DNA of 64,000 bases, from assembly GCA_028279685.1 (NCBI GenBank), contig JANQNG010000036.1, forward strand, positions 1-64,000. The letters run 5' to 3'. Under the pieces are notes generated by a model. The model was not told where the DNA came from and ran no database searches. It was given only the letters and a program-made list of their open reading frames with translations. Shown piece by piece: positions 50,496 through 58,328 of this stretch. The stretch comes from Candidatus Nanoarchaeia archaeon. Its GTDB lineage: Archaea > Nanobdellota > Nanobdellia > Woesearchaeales > SKIA01. The number at the start of each line of letters is the position of its first letter. Position 1 is the stretch's first letter. The position numbers and the translations under genes were made by a program.

Positions 50496-50969
50496 ATGTT
50501 AAGAAAAGCACAAGCGGCAATGGAGTTCCTGATGACATATGGATGGGCTATTCTTGTTGTATTAGCAGCAATAGCTGCGTTGGCCTACTTCGGTGTGTTA
50601 AGCCCTGGAAATTTATTGCCTCAAAAATGTGAGTTTAGCTCTGGAACAGATTGTGTAGAGACGCCTTCTGCAGTAAGAACTGCAAATACAATAACAGTAG
50701 CATTGGTGAATTCCAATGGCTTCGATATGTTAGTTGGTGGTTCAATAGGTACGGCAGGTGATTATACCTGTAACAATGCAGTAACCTTTGCTGATTACGA
50801 TGCAGATGGTACCTGGGAGAACGGCGAAGCTGCTGTTGTGACGTTCTCATGTACTGCCTTACCTGATGCTGGAGAGCGATATAGGACTGATTTGTCTTTT
50901 AACTACTCGAGTTCAAGCAGTGGTATGGAACACAGAGCAACTGGAACAGTCGCTGGAAAAGTGGCTTAA
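50496..50969 (+). CDS. Type IV pilin, probable major subunit
   Basis: A 157-residue protein. Class III signal MLRKAQA|AMEFLMTYGWAILVVLAAIA is the classic archaeal pilin sequence, with Glu at mature position 3-5. The beta-rich domain has two Cys pairs (CEFSSGTDC, C-x-n-C) and sequons. I prefer the ATG at 50496, 6 nt after GAGGTGAT, over 50490. Its own promoter, strong ribosome site and typical size suggest this is the abundant fibre subunit, while the upstream pilins are minor. Confidence 0.88.
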   Translation: MLRKAQAAMEFLMTYGWAILVVLAAIAALAYFGVLSPGNLLPQKCEFSSGTDCVETPSAVRTANTITVALVNSNGFDMLVGGSIGTAGDYTCNNAVTFADYDADGTWENGEAAVVTFSCTALPDAGERYRTDLSFNYSSSSSGMEHRATGTVAGKVA

Positions 50970-51048
50970 ATCTTTTTTTTTTCTTTTATTCTTTTTCTGA
51001 TTTTTTTTGGATCAAAAGCTTTATTAATAACACTCTCTAAATGATGAT

Positions 51049-51426
51049 ATGTTAGAAATCAAGAATTGGATGAGTAAGCCGGTAATATCAGTTCGCCCTG
51101 ATGATTTACTCGATCTGGCGACTAAAAAAATGGTGGATTATAACATAGGAGATGTAGTCGTCGTTGATAAGCAAAAAAAACCAGTTGGTATTCTTACGGA
51201 AAGAGATATTCTCAAGAGAGTGGTGATTCGGCGTCAGAATATCGATGCTTTGAAAGTTCGTGATGTGATGACTAATAAACTCGTGACGGTGCCTGTCACT
51301 TCAACATTTCTTGAAATTTCTCGTTTGATGAAAAAAGGCAAATTACGAAGAATTCCTATAACGCAGCATGGAAAGCTCGTTGGTATTATCACAGCAAGAG
51401 ATCTGATAAAAGTCATGAGTATTTAG
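51049..51426 (+). CDS. Two-CBS-domain protein
   Basis: A 125-residue protein of two CBS motifs: WMSKPVISVRPDDLLDLATKKM with GILTERDIL (CBS1), and VMTNKLVTVPVTSTFLEISRLM with GIITARDLI (CBS2). The pair binds adenine nucleotides or SAM and acts as an energy sensor. No catalytic domain is fused, so it must act on a partner. A CTTTATTAATA element about 25 nt upstream suggests a leaderless transcript. Confidence 0.92.
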   Translation: MLEIKNWMSKPVISVRPDDLLDLATKKMVDYNIGDVVVVDKQKKPVGILTERDILKRVVIRRQNIDALKVRDVMTNKLVTVPVTSTFLEISRLMKKGKLRRIPITQHGKLVGIITARDLIKVMSI

Positions 51427-51477
51427 AAGTCAAGTTTCGTTTGTGAGAATTTTTTTCTTAAGTTCTCTTAGAAAAGG

Positions 51478-52080
51478 TTATAGTAATGTTCTCTGTTGTT
51501 CTCGTTTCTGAGGAGGCAGCTTGAGTATTTCAGCTACGTTGTTGAAATCTTCTTCAAAAATATGCAGATTCTTTCCGCCATTATACAAAATTGTTGCTGG
51601 ATGAAACATAGGCATAATCTGAATACCATTTTTTTCAACAACTTTTCCCCTAAGTTTAGTAATGCCTTGTTTTGTATCGAGCATATATTGTGTTGCAAAG
51701 TTTCCTAATGTGATAACTAGTCTTGGGTTGAGTATTTCAATTTGTTTATCTAGTCGAGCACGGCAGTTTTTTAATTCTTCTGCCTTTGGATTTCTATTCT
51801 CAGGAGGTCTACATAAAATAGTGTTGGTTATATAGACTTCGTCTCTTGATAAACCAATGCTTGCAAGTAATTTATTTAATTCCTGGCCTGATTTTCCTAC
51901 AAAAGGTTCATTTTTTACATCTTCATAATATCCCGGAGCCTCACCTATAATAACAAGTTTACATTTTTCAGGATCTCCTACGCCGAAGACGATGTTTGTT
52001 CTGTTGTTTACTAATTCCTTGCATAGTGCACAAGAAGTATATTCTTTTTTGAGGTCTGCAAGCCTATCTGTTTTAGACAT
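51478..52080 (-). CDS. Uracil-DNA glycosylase, family 4 (Fe-S)
   Basis: A 200-residue protein. The Fe-S Cys residues are C17, C20 (CALC) and two later ones (ILCRPP, LKNCRARLD). Motif 1 is GEAPGYYED with PFVGKSGQELN; motif 2 is MFHPATIL. It removes uracil from DNA, including deaminated cytosine, at the start of base excision repair. Length is normal. A TTTATTAATTTAAT promoter element lies upstream of the start. Confidence 0.92.
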   Translation of the reverse strand: MSKTDRLADLKKEYTSCALCKELVNNRTNIVFGVGDPEKCKLVIIGEAPGYYEDVKNEPFVGKSGQELNKLLASIGLSRDEVYITNTILCRPPENRNPKAEELKNCRARLDKQIEILNPRLVITLGNFATQYMLDTKQGITKLRGKVVEKNGIQIMPMFHPATILYNGGKNLHIFEEDFNNVAEILKLPPQKREQQRTLL

Positions 52081-52152
52081 CTGATCCGGAAGAGACGTTC
52101 ATTTATTAATTTAATTCCTCATCCACTATTTTATTATTATGAAAGTGGAATA

Positions 52153-52359
52153 TCACTTCTTAAAAATATGTCCTAACATGTAATGCATACCAATATTGGC
52201 TAATGCAATTACTACAATAACCCACCAGAAAATAGGTTCTGAGAACAATGCGAGTCCTTGATTCGCTAATCCTAAGACAATCATAAGTACTGCTGCAAGA
52301 TAGAATATGGTGAGAATAATATGGATGACTGCTTTATCAAAATTATCGAAAAACTTCAT
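52153..52359 (-). CDS. Small two-helix membrane protein
   Basis: A 68-residue protein. Two predicted membrane helices lie at about 10-31 and 40-58, ending in a short basic segment (GHIFKK). CTTTAAATAAC lies about 25 nt before the ATG, so it is probably transcribed and leaderless. No motif recognised. It is divergent from the Pro/Gln-rich protein gene. Confidence 0.55.
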   Translation of the reverse strand: MKFFDNFDKAVIHIILTIFYLAAVLMIVLGLANQGLALFSEPIFWWVIVVIALANIGMHYMLGHIFKK

Positions 52360-52518
52360 ATGTTCTTTGGATATTCTAGTTATTTAAAGTTATCGTTTGC
52401 TATCCTAAAATGGTAAGCAAAGTATTTAAAAAGAAAGTGTGTTATTCCTCTGAAGGGGGTGGCGTTATTGCGTTGTTCTCTGAGATAACTATTTACGATC
52501 AAAAAAGAGGTGTATGCA

Positions 52519-52971
52519 ATGGCATTATTTGGAGGAAAGAAAGAGGATGATTCTAAATCAAAGATAGATGCATTGAAAGAAAAAATTGCAGCAGGAGGTA
52601 TGGGTATGCCTAGTTCACAAGAGCAGCCTGCTCCTCAACCTGCTCCTCAGCCAGTGCAAGCTATGCCTGCTGCGCCGCAGCCTGCTCCTCAGTCAGCGCC
52701 AGCAATGCCTGTGCCTCAACCACCGCAGCCTGCTCCTCAGTCAGCGCCAGCAATGCCTGTGCCTCAACCAAAGCCAGTACCTCCTCCAAAGAAACTTACT
52801 CAAGAAGAACAAGAACAAGGAGGTATTATCCTTGATCTCGGCGAAGGAATATCCATTAATCTTCCGATCAAGAGACATATGGATCTAGATGAGTTCCTTG
52901 CAATTGCAGAAAAAATCAAAAAATTGAAAATTCTTGATCAACAAGAAGGGAGGAATCTGCCTAACTTTTAA
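52519..52971 (+). CDS. Pro/Gln-rich protein with conserved C-terminal domain
   Basis: A 150-residue protein. A charged N-terminus (MALFGGKKEDDSKSKIDALKEK), then about 65 residues of Ala/Pro/Gln repeats including two exact copies of a 16-residue unit (QPAPQSAPAMPVPQPP), then a C-terminal domain (GIILDLGEGISINLPIKRHMD). The Pro-rich part is a flexible spacer. The ATG at 52519 was chosen from the AGAGGTG site 6 nt upstream. Function is unknown; the C-terminal domain may bind a partner. It has a ~75-nt leader after AGTATTTAAAAAG. Confidence 0.6.
   Translation: MALFGGKKEDDSKSKIDALKEKIAAGGMGMPSSQEQPAPQPAPQPVQAMPAAPQPAPQSAPAMPVPQPPQPAPQSAPAMPVPQPKPVPPPKKLTQEEQEQGGIILDLGEGISINLPIKRHMDLDEFLAIAEKIKKLKILDQQEGRNLPNF
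52678..52773 (+). repeat. 48-bp in-frame tandem repeat, two copies
   Basis: Units at 52678-52725 and 52726-52773 are almost identical over 48 bp and encode the repeated 16-residue Pro/Gln/Ala segment. The near-absence of silent changes suggests recent duplication and possible length variation between strains. Confidence 0.75.
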
Positions 52972-54011
52972 TCTTTTATCGCTTCTTTAAATTGTTCAAT
53001 AAATCTAGAAAAATCATTCTCTGCGATATGTGCGCCGCAAGCATTTGTGTGTCCTCCACCATATCCTTTAATTCCTTCCAATGCTTTCTGAAGCGGCTCG
53101 AACACACCTAAATTAGCGCGTAATGAGCAGTTATAACTATCATTTTTCTTTCTCGCAATGATGGTATACACATCAGGATGTTTATAGAGTAATTCATTAC
53201 TCAGATCGCTGCTGAATGAATGTTCGCTATTTTCGAAAACGAAAAGCAGAAGATTACCATCAGGTTTTACGCTGCTTGCTCTTGCGTATAAATTATCATA
53301 AATTTTCTTGAATTTTTCATAGACTCTATGCAGTAATTTTCCCCTTGATGTTTTCTTTTCAAGAATCTCTTCAGGACTATTCACTCTTGTGAGAATTTTC
53401 ATACATTTAATTACTTCCGAAACTTTTCCTTTAATAATGAAAGAAAATATTCTGATAAGCTCTCCAAGTTTTGAATTATACAAAATATCAGGAGGTTCTT
53501 GGTAAGTTTCAGGAAGCATACTGGCATAGTTTTTTTTAAAGTCATCAATGAACTCAGGAATATACCAATCACCAATGCAACCTACCATGGCAACCCAGCG
53601 CATTTCAGGATTATTGTTAATCTTGAAGCACCAATAAGCAGTTGGTCTGTTATCTTTGTCATCGTGAAGTCTTGGATTGTGATAGGAGACGTTTGATTGT
53701 TTTATCTTCTGTGGCTGATGATGATCGATCCAGAGAATAGGTGTCTTCACCTGTTCAAAGAATTCAGAACTGACCATAGGTTTGTCAAGAATAATAACAA
53801 GATCCGGCTGATATTCCACGACTTTTCTTGCAAATTCAGGTTCAAGTTTAGGACTTGCCTTGATAGGGATGCCTTTTCCTTCTTTTTTAATGTTATAGAT
53901 CAATAGAAAAGAGGTTAGTCCATCGCAATCATCGTCAAAAAAAATCAATGGGCGCGCAGCGTGTTCAATTTTTTCTCTTATTTCCTGTATCTCTTTTTCT
54001 GTCAATGCCAT
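52968..54011 (-). CDS. DHH-family phosphoesterase (RecJ/NrnA-like)
   Basis: A 347-residue protein. Motif I FFDDDCDGL, motif II in VIILDKPM, the DHH motif in LWIDHHQPQK, and DHHA1 GGGHTNACGAHI at the C-terminus. The motif set fits a Mn-dependent exonuclease or oligonucleotide phosphodiesterase. In archaea RecJ-like (GAN) proteins work with GINS at replication forks. It starts 1 nt after the ftsY stop, as the last gene of aif6-pfdA-ftsY-dhh. Exact substrate not determined. Confidence 0.9.
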   Translation of the reverse strand: MALTEKEIQEIREKIEHAARPLIFFDDDCDGLTSFLLIYNIKKEGKGIPIKASPKLEPEFARKVVEYQPDLVIILDKPMVSSEFFEQVKTPILWIDHHQPQKIKQSNVSYHNPRLHDDKDNRPTAYWCFKINNNPEMRWVAMVGCIGDWYIPEFIDDFKKNYASMLPETYQEPPDILYNSKLGELIRIFSFIIKGKVSEVIKCMKILTRVNSPEEILEKKTSRGKLLHRVYEKFKKIYDNLYARASSVKPDGNLLLFVFENSEHSFSSDLSNELLYKHPDVYTIIARKKNDSYNCSLRANLGVFEPLQKALEGIKGYGGGHTNACGAHIAENDFSRFIEQFKEAIKD

Positions 54012-54012
54012 A

Positions 54013-56100
54013 TCATAACCCTACATGTTTGATGATGAAATCTTTGTCAAATGGTTTTAAATCGTCATAGTCTTGGCCTATGCCTAAGAAGAGAATAGGT
54101 TTTTTAGTCACATAACTAACACTCACCGCTGCACCACCTTTCTCATCAACATCTGCTTTGCTAAGGATGATGCCGTCAATACCCACTGCTTCGTTGAATT
54201 GTTGCGCTTGTTCGACACAATCATTGCCAGTGATGCTTTCTCCGACAAAGATCTTGATATCAGGATTTGTGACTCTGATGATTTTTTTCAATTCATCCAT
54301 TAAGTTAGTATTGCTATGCAATCTTCCTGCAGTATCGATGAACACTACATCGGCGTTTTTTGCTTTTGCGTGTTTAATAGCATCGAATGCTACGGCAGCG
54401 GCATCCGCCCCATAGTCGTGTTTGATCATTTTAACGCCTATGTTGTTTGCATGTTCTTCGAGTTGCTGGATTGCAGCTGCTCTGAACGTATCACATGCAG
54501 CGATGATTGGTGTGAGTTTTTGATTCTTGCAAAGATATGCAAGTTTTGCAAGATTTGTGGTTTTGCCTCCTCCATTGATACCGAGCATGCAGACCACATA
54601 AGGTTTCTCTTTCTTTTTCTTGATCTCTTTAACAAGATCTCTTTCTTCAACATCGAAGAGTTCATCAATTGACGTTGTTAATGATTGTGCGATAATATCC
54701 TGGAGGCTTCCTCTTTGGAGCTTTCCTGTTGTGAGTTCTTCTTTCAGGTCAGCCTTGATTTTCTCAATGACTTCGACTGCGACATTATTTTCGAGTAAAG
54801 CTAGCTCCAAATCCCAGAAAAGCTCTTCGAATTTCTTCTCTGAAAGTTGCACTTTGGTGAATGTTTCAGTAATTTTCTGGAAGAATCCTTTCTTTTTCGT
54901 TTTTTCTTCAATCTCTTCAGTAGGTTCTTCTTCAATAATCTCTTCTACTTCGAGCTCTTCAGCTTCCTTTTCGATTTCAGGTTCTTCCTTAACAGCCTCT
55001 TCTACTTCAGGCTCTTCAATTTTGTCTTCAATATCTTCTTTTGGCTCTTCTTTAGATTTCTTCTTCAAAAAATCAAAGAATCCTTTCTTTTTCGGTTTTT
55101 CTTCAATTACTTCCTCTTTGGGAGGCTTTTCCTCAACGACCTCTTCTTTAGGAGGTTCTTTCACTTCTTCTTTGATTTCGATCTTTTTAGGAATTGGAAC
55201 TAATTTATCAATGAAATAATCCCATCCTGGCTTCCATGCATTTTTAGGTCGCCAATCTTCTTTTATTGCTTCATCCCAACTTTTCTCTTTAAGAAGAACA
55301 TTCAATGCTAGTTGAGGTGCTTGATGAGCCACTATTGCTATGTGTTTTCCATAATATTTGTTAAATAACTCATTAACAAACTCTGCAATTCTTATATTGA
55401 CATCATTATAACTTTCACCATTAGGAAAAGGAGTTTTAACATATTTTTTCATATCAGATTTGAATTTTTTTGCAGGCTTTTGGGTGAAGTCTCCATAATC
55501 TGCTTCCCTTAATCTCTTATCTTGAATAATTTTATAATTGCTAAATCCTAATTTTGCTGAATCAACAGCTCTTTTTAGATCAGAACAAAACACAACATCA
55601 AACTTTTTGTCTTTAACTTTCTTTCCTAAATCTTTTGCTTGTTGTTTTCCGAGTTTTGAGAGTTCTCCTGGAGAATGTCCTGTTGCAAGATCTTTTTCAT
55701 TATCCGTAGTTGTTCCATGGACAAAATAAGTTATCTTAACTCCTTTTATATCTTCCTTAATTTTTTTTGGTTTTTCTTCAGGAATTTTTTTAGGAGCAAG
55801 TTTCTCTTTTGGTTTAGGTTTTTCTTCTTTCTTTGGCTTTGGTTTTTTTTCAGGAATTGGCTTTTTCTTTGGTTCAGGTTTCTTCTCTACTTTCTTTACT
55901 GGCTTTTTTTCTACAGGCTTCTTCAATTCTTTCTTTTTTGGTTCTTCCTTTTTCTCAACTACTTTAACAACTTTCTTCGGCTTTTCTTTTACAGGCTTCT
56001 TTACTTCTTTCTTAACCTCTTCTACTTTTGTAGCCTTCTTTATACCTTTAGTTAATTTACCTATGGCATCACCAATTTTTTTTTTGAGAAATCCAAACAT
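54013..56100 (-). CDS. ftsY: SRP receptor FtsY fused to histidine-phosphatase-like domain
   Basis: A 695-residue protein. Residues 1-23 are an amphipathic start (MFGFLKKK), 24-120 a Lys/Pro-rich linker, 121-300 a histidine-phosphatase-like domain (H128 in a VHG motif, R177 in CSDLKRA, E199 in LREADYGDF, H259 in VAHQ), 305-400 an acidic linker, and 410-695 the SRP-receptor NG domain (P-loop GINGGGKTT at 508-516, DTAGR at 590). It receives SRP54-ribosome complexes at the membrane. The phosphatase domain lacks the first Arg of the RHG motif (Val127). KKGFF-type segments occur near residues 338 and 404. Archaeal FtsY is usually near 300-400 residues. Confidence 0.92.
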   Translation of the reverse strand: MFGFLKKKIGDAIGKLTKGIKKATKVEEVKKEVKKPVKEKPKKVVKVVEKKEEPKKKELKKPVEKKPVKKVEKKPEPKKKPIPEKKPKPKKEEKPKPKEKLAPKKIPEEKPKKIKEDIKGVKITYFVHGTTTDNEKDLATGHSPGELSKLGKQQAKDLGKKVKDKKFDVVFCSDLKRAVDSAKLGFSNYKIIQDKRLREADYGDFTQKPAKKFKSDMKKYVKTPFPNGESYNDVNIRIAEFVNELFNKYYGKHIAIVAHQAPQLALNVLLKEKSWDEAIKEDWRPKNAWKPGWDYFIDKLVPIPKKIEIKEEVKEPPKEEVVEEKPPKEEVIEEKPKKKGFFDFLKKKSKEEPKEDIEDKIEEPEVEEAVKEEPEIEKEAEELEVEEIIEEEPTEEIEEKTKKKGFFQKITETFTKVQLSEKKFEELFWDLELALLENNVAVEVIEKIKADLKEELTTGKLQRGSLQDIIAQSLTTSIDELFDVEERDLVKEIKKKKEKPYVVCMLGINGGGKTTNLAKLAYLCKNQKLTPIIAACDTFRAAAIQQLEEHANNIGVKMIKHDYGADAAAVAFDAIKHAKAKNADVVFIDTAGRLHSNTNLMDELKKIIRVTNPDIKIFVGESITGNDCVEQAQQFNEAVGIDGIILSKADVDEKGGAAVSVSYVTKKPILFLGIGQDYDDLKPFDKDFIIKHVGL

Positions 56101-56102
56101 TT

Positions 56103-56501
56103 TTACTCTTTCATAACCTCTTGTTCAATCATTTGTGCTTCTTGTTGCATGAGCTGCATCTGCATCATCAGTTGGCCGCGATATTCTTCAATACTCTTGA
56201 GTTGTTTTCCAATAAGTTTTTTTGCATCGTCTACTGATTTCGGTACAACAGTACCTGCACCAACGTTGACAAGCAATTCGTCAGTCTTTTTCAAAGCACC
56301 CTTGATGAAAATGCCGTTGCCAATAGGAACAAGCATTTCAGAACCGACATCCAGTGTATCGAGGTCGTTGAGGCTCTGGACGGTTTCTTGCACTTGGTTA
56401 AGTTGGACATCGAGCTGTTCCATCTTTTGTTGAACTTTTTCTAATGTTTGTGTAATCTCCTGATATCGCATATATTTTTCTTTTGTTGAATCATTTTCCA
56501 T
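56103..56501 (-). CDS. pfdA: Prefoldin alpha subunit
   Basis: A 132-residue protein: N-terminal coiled coil (IT-QTLEKVQQKMEQLDVQLNQVQE), a beta-hairpin core (VPIGNGIFIKGALKKTDELLVNVGAGTVV) and a C-terminal coiled coil. Two alpha and four beta subunits form the jellyfish-like chaperone that passes proteins to the thermosome. ATG at 56501, with GGGTGAAT overlapping the aIF6 stop; a GTG at 56510 is possible. The gene order aif6-pfdA-ftsY is conserved in archaea. Confidence 0.93.
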   Translation of the reverse strand: MENDSTKEKYMRYQEITQTLEKVQQKMEQLDVQLNQVQETVQSLNDLDTLDVGSEMLVPIGNGIFIKGALKKTDELLVNVGAGTVVPKSVDDAKKLIGKQLKSIEEYRGQLMMQMQLMQQEAQMIEQEVMKE

Positions 56502-56502
56502 T

Positions 56503-57174
56503 TTATTCACCCATAAATCCTAATGCTTCATCACAATGTACAATCTCAGGACCTCCTGATGCATCAGAAATCACAAAACCATGATTGTTTGCTAAAATAC
56601 CTGATCGTATGAATGGAACTCCAATATTTACCGTGCCAGGAGAGACAGTAACTTTCAGCAATGATTCGGTTGTTTTTTTCTCTGTTGTTGAGATATCTCT
56701 GTGGATAAGACAACCTTTGTCATTCAATACACCTATGGCACCAACCACTTTGAGATTTGCGATTGTCTGCTTCTGAGTAGGAATATTAAGTGCTGTTTTA
56801 ATCTGCTGTAGCGCATCTTCTTCAAAGTCTTTATTGATGAGACATCCTTTGTTGCTGCAAAGGATATTATTCCCTAATGCGGTGAGCTTTGTATTGATTA
56901 CTTGGAATGGTATGCCAAGTCTCTTTAAATGAGACCGCTCAGACTCAAAGGTGATATCAGGAATCAACAGTCCTTGATCGTTTCCTGCAATGAACACTCC
57001 TAAAAGAGATGTTCCTGCTATGGTGGCTTCATGAACGGGCACATCAAGCACCTCTGTGATTTGCTTGCGCTCTTCATCAGGCACCTCAGGACCTACTAAA
57101 CAGTAATGATTGTTGCAAAAGCCATACATTCCTACATTAGGATTTCCATTGAAATTGGTCTTAATAATATGCAT
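56503..57174 (-). CDS. eif6: Translation initiation factor aIF6
   Basis: A 223-residue five-fold pseudosymmetric pentein. Repeats centred on F-GNPNVGMYGFCNN, GTSLLGVFIAGND, LTALGNNILCSNKG, LKVVGAIGVLNDKG and VPFIRSGILANNHG are visible. It binds the 50S subunit and prevents premature joining with 30S. Start at 57174, preceded by the AAGGCTCTGC region. Head of the aif6-pfdA-ftsY-dhh operon. Confidence 0.95.
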   Translation of the reverse strand: MHIIKTNFNGNPNVGMYGFCNNHYCLVGPEVPDEERKQITEVLDVPVHEATIAGTSLLGVFIAGNDQGLLIPDITFESERSHLKRLGIPFQVINTKLTALGNNILCSNKGCLINKDFEEDALQQIKTALNIPTQKQTIANLKVVGAIGVLNDKGCLIHRDISTTEKKTTESLLKVTVSPGTVNIGVPFIRSGILANNHGFVISDASGGPEIVHCDEALGFMGE

Positions 57175-57290
57175 GCCCGAAGAAAGCGCAGAGCCTTTAT
57201 AAGTATTGTCCTGGAGATTTCTTTACTTTTTTTGACAGAAATGGCAACCTTTATATAGTCAAATTATTAGGATTATTTAAAGGTGTACAC

Positions 57291-57848
57291 ATGAAAAGGG
57301 TGATCGGTAGTATTTGGATAGTGGTTTTTTTATTGATTATAACAATGCCTTTTGTAGCAGCAGAAGGAGGAGTTTCTTCATTGCTTGACAATATTTTTCG
57401 CCCATTTGAAGGATCTGACTGGGGGGATATTTATCTGAAGAATTATCTCTTCATTGATGGCATATTGTATTTCATGCTCTTCTTTGCGATCTCAAAATTT
57501 TCATTCTCATTTGTATTCAAGAAAGCAGGAGCTCCAAAAACAAGCAACCTACTCTCGATTGCAGTGACATTGATGCTCACGTTTGCCATGATGTATTTCG
57601 AATCAAAAAGCCCTCTTAATTTTAAGATAGGTGATCTTTGGTTTGTTGCAATGTATGTGTTCCTTATCCTCATGTGGTATTTCATTTATATTATCACAAA
57701 AATATTAATCGATACCTCTCCCGCAGGAGGGAAAAGTAAGAACTGGCAGTTAGCAGTAGGTATTGCAATGTTTATTTCGTACTATATTATTCAAGGAATA
57801 ACTGCAGTAATGGGTGTTGCGGCAAAAGGAGGAAGCAATATAGCCTGA
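57291..57848 (+). CDS. Secreted/membrane protein, first gene of an unknown three-gene operon
   Basis: A 185-residue protein. A cleavable signal peptide (about 1-25, cleavage near VAAEGG) is followed by an extracellular stretch and four membrane helices (about 51-69, 83-99, 112-135, 150-172). Aromatic-rich loops face outside. A TTTATATAGTC box lies about 50 nt upstream and AAAGGTG 9 nt before the ATG. It is followed after 21 nt by a second membrane/coiled-coil gene and a third large gene. No family recognised; the pattern is that of a membrane platform. Confidence 0.6.
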   Translation: MKRVIGSIWIVVFLLIITMPFVAAEGGVSSLLDNIFRPFEGSDWGDIYLKNYLFIDGILYFMLFFAISKFSFSFVFKKAGAPKTSNLLSIAVTLMLTFAMMYFESKSPLNFKIGDLWFVAMYVFLILMWYFIYIITKILIDTSPAGGKSKNWQLAVGIAMFISYYIIQGITAVMGVAAKGGSNIA

Positions 57849-57869
57849 CCTCTAGTGAGGAATTCAAAC

Positions 57870-58328
57870 ATGGATTATAATGTGCTATTCGGATGGTGGG
57901 AACCGTTTTCAGGAATCTATCTACTTATAGCGTTCATTCTTATTATCATTGGTATAGCGAAGGCTTTTAGTAAGGGGCGTGGAGAAACGGAATCAGGAAG
58001 TGCTCCTTCTTGGCCAAGTTCACCAACGTCGTATAGTGACACTAGAGGATATTCTCCTTCTGATATTGGGGGACGATCAGGGGATCTAGCAGACACGCTT
58101 ACTGAAAGAAGCAGGAAACAAAGAGGGAAGATTGATCTTAATGTCGATCAGCGTATCAAAGATTTGGAGAATGAGAGAGCAAGACTTCTTTCGTTAGAGA
58201 AAGACGAAGAGAACTATAAGAAGTATGCTCAGCACTTACAGAATGATCTGAAAATCATAAAAGACAAATTAGATATTTATCGTAAGAATCTTAATGAGCA
58301 TAATAAGATAAGGAGGACATATGGCTAG
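57870..58328 (+). CDS. Single-helix membrane protein with coiled-coil tail
   Basis: A 152-residue protein. One membrane helix (about 12-30), a Ser/Gly/Pro-rich linker, then a Lys/Glu-rich coiled coil to the end. The ATG at 57870 follows a TGAGGA site; a GTG at 57855 lies in that site. Its stop overlaps the next start by 8 bp. It could link a membrane protein (57291) to the large cytoplasmic protein (58321). No family recognised. Confidence 0.58.
   Translation: MDYNVLFGWWEPFSGIYLLIAFILIIIGIAKAFSKGRGETESGSAPSWPSSPTSYSDTRGYSPSDIGGRSGDLADTLTERSRKQRGKIDLNVDQRIKDLENERARLLSLEKDEENYKKYAQHLQNDLKIIKDKLDIYRKNLNEHNKIRRTYG

Noticed and set aside
52385-52490. Long-range stem AGTTATC/GATAACT around the promoter of the Pro/Gln-rich gene
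   Set aside because: Only 7 bp over ~90 nt, spanning the TATA box. Likely chance in AT-rich DNA.
52678-52773. Possible CRISPR array
   Set aside because: The repeats are direct, adjacent, without spacers, and in frame with a Pro/Gln-rich protein. No other spaced repeats or cas genes were seen in the window.
54620-55219. Long open frames on the + strand inside ftsY
   Set aside because: They arise from the Lys/Glu/Pro-rich low-complexity linkers of FtsY, whose complement reads as Phe/Ser-rich frames. FtsY is intact through the region.
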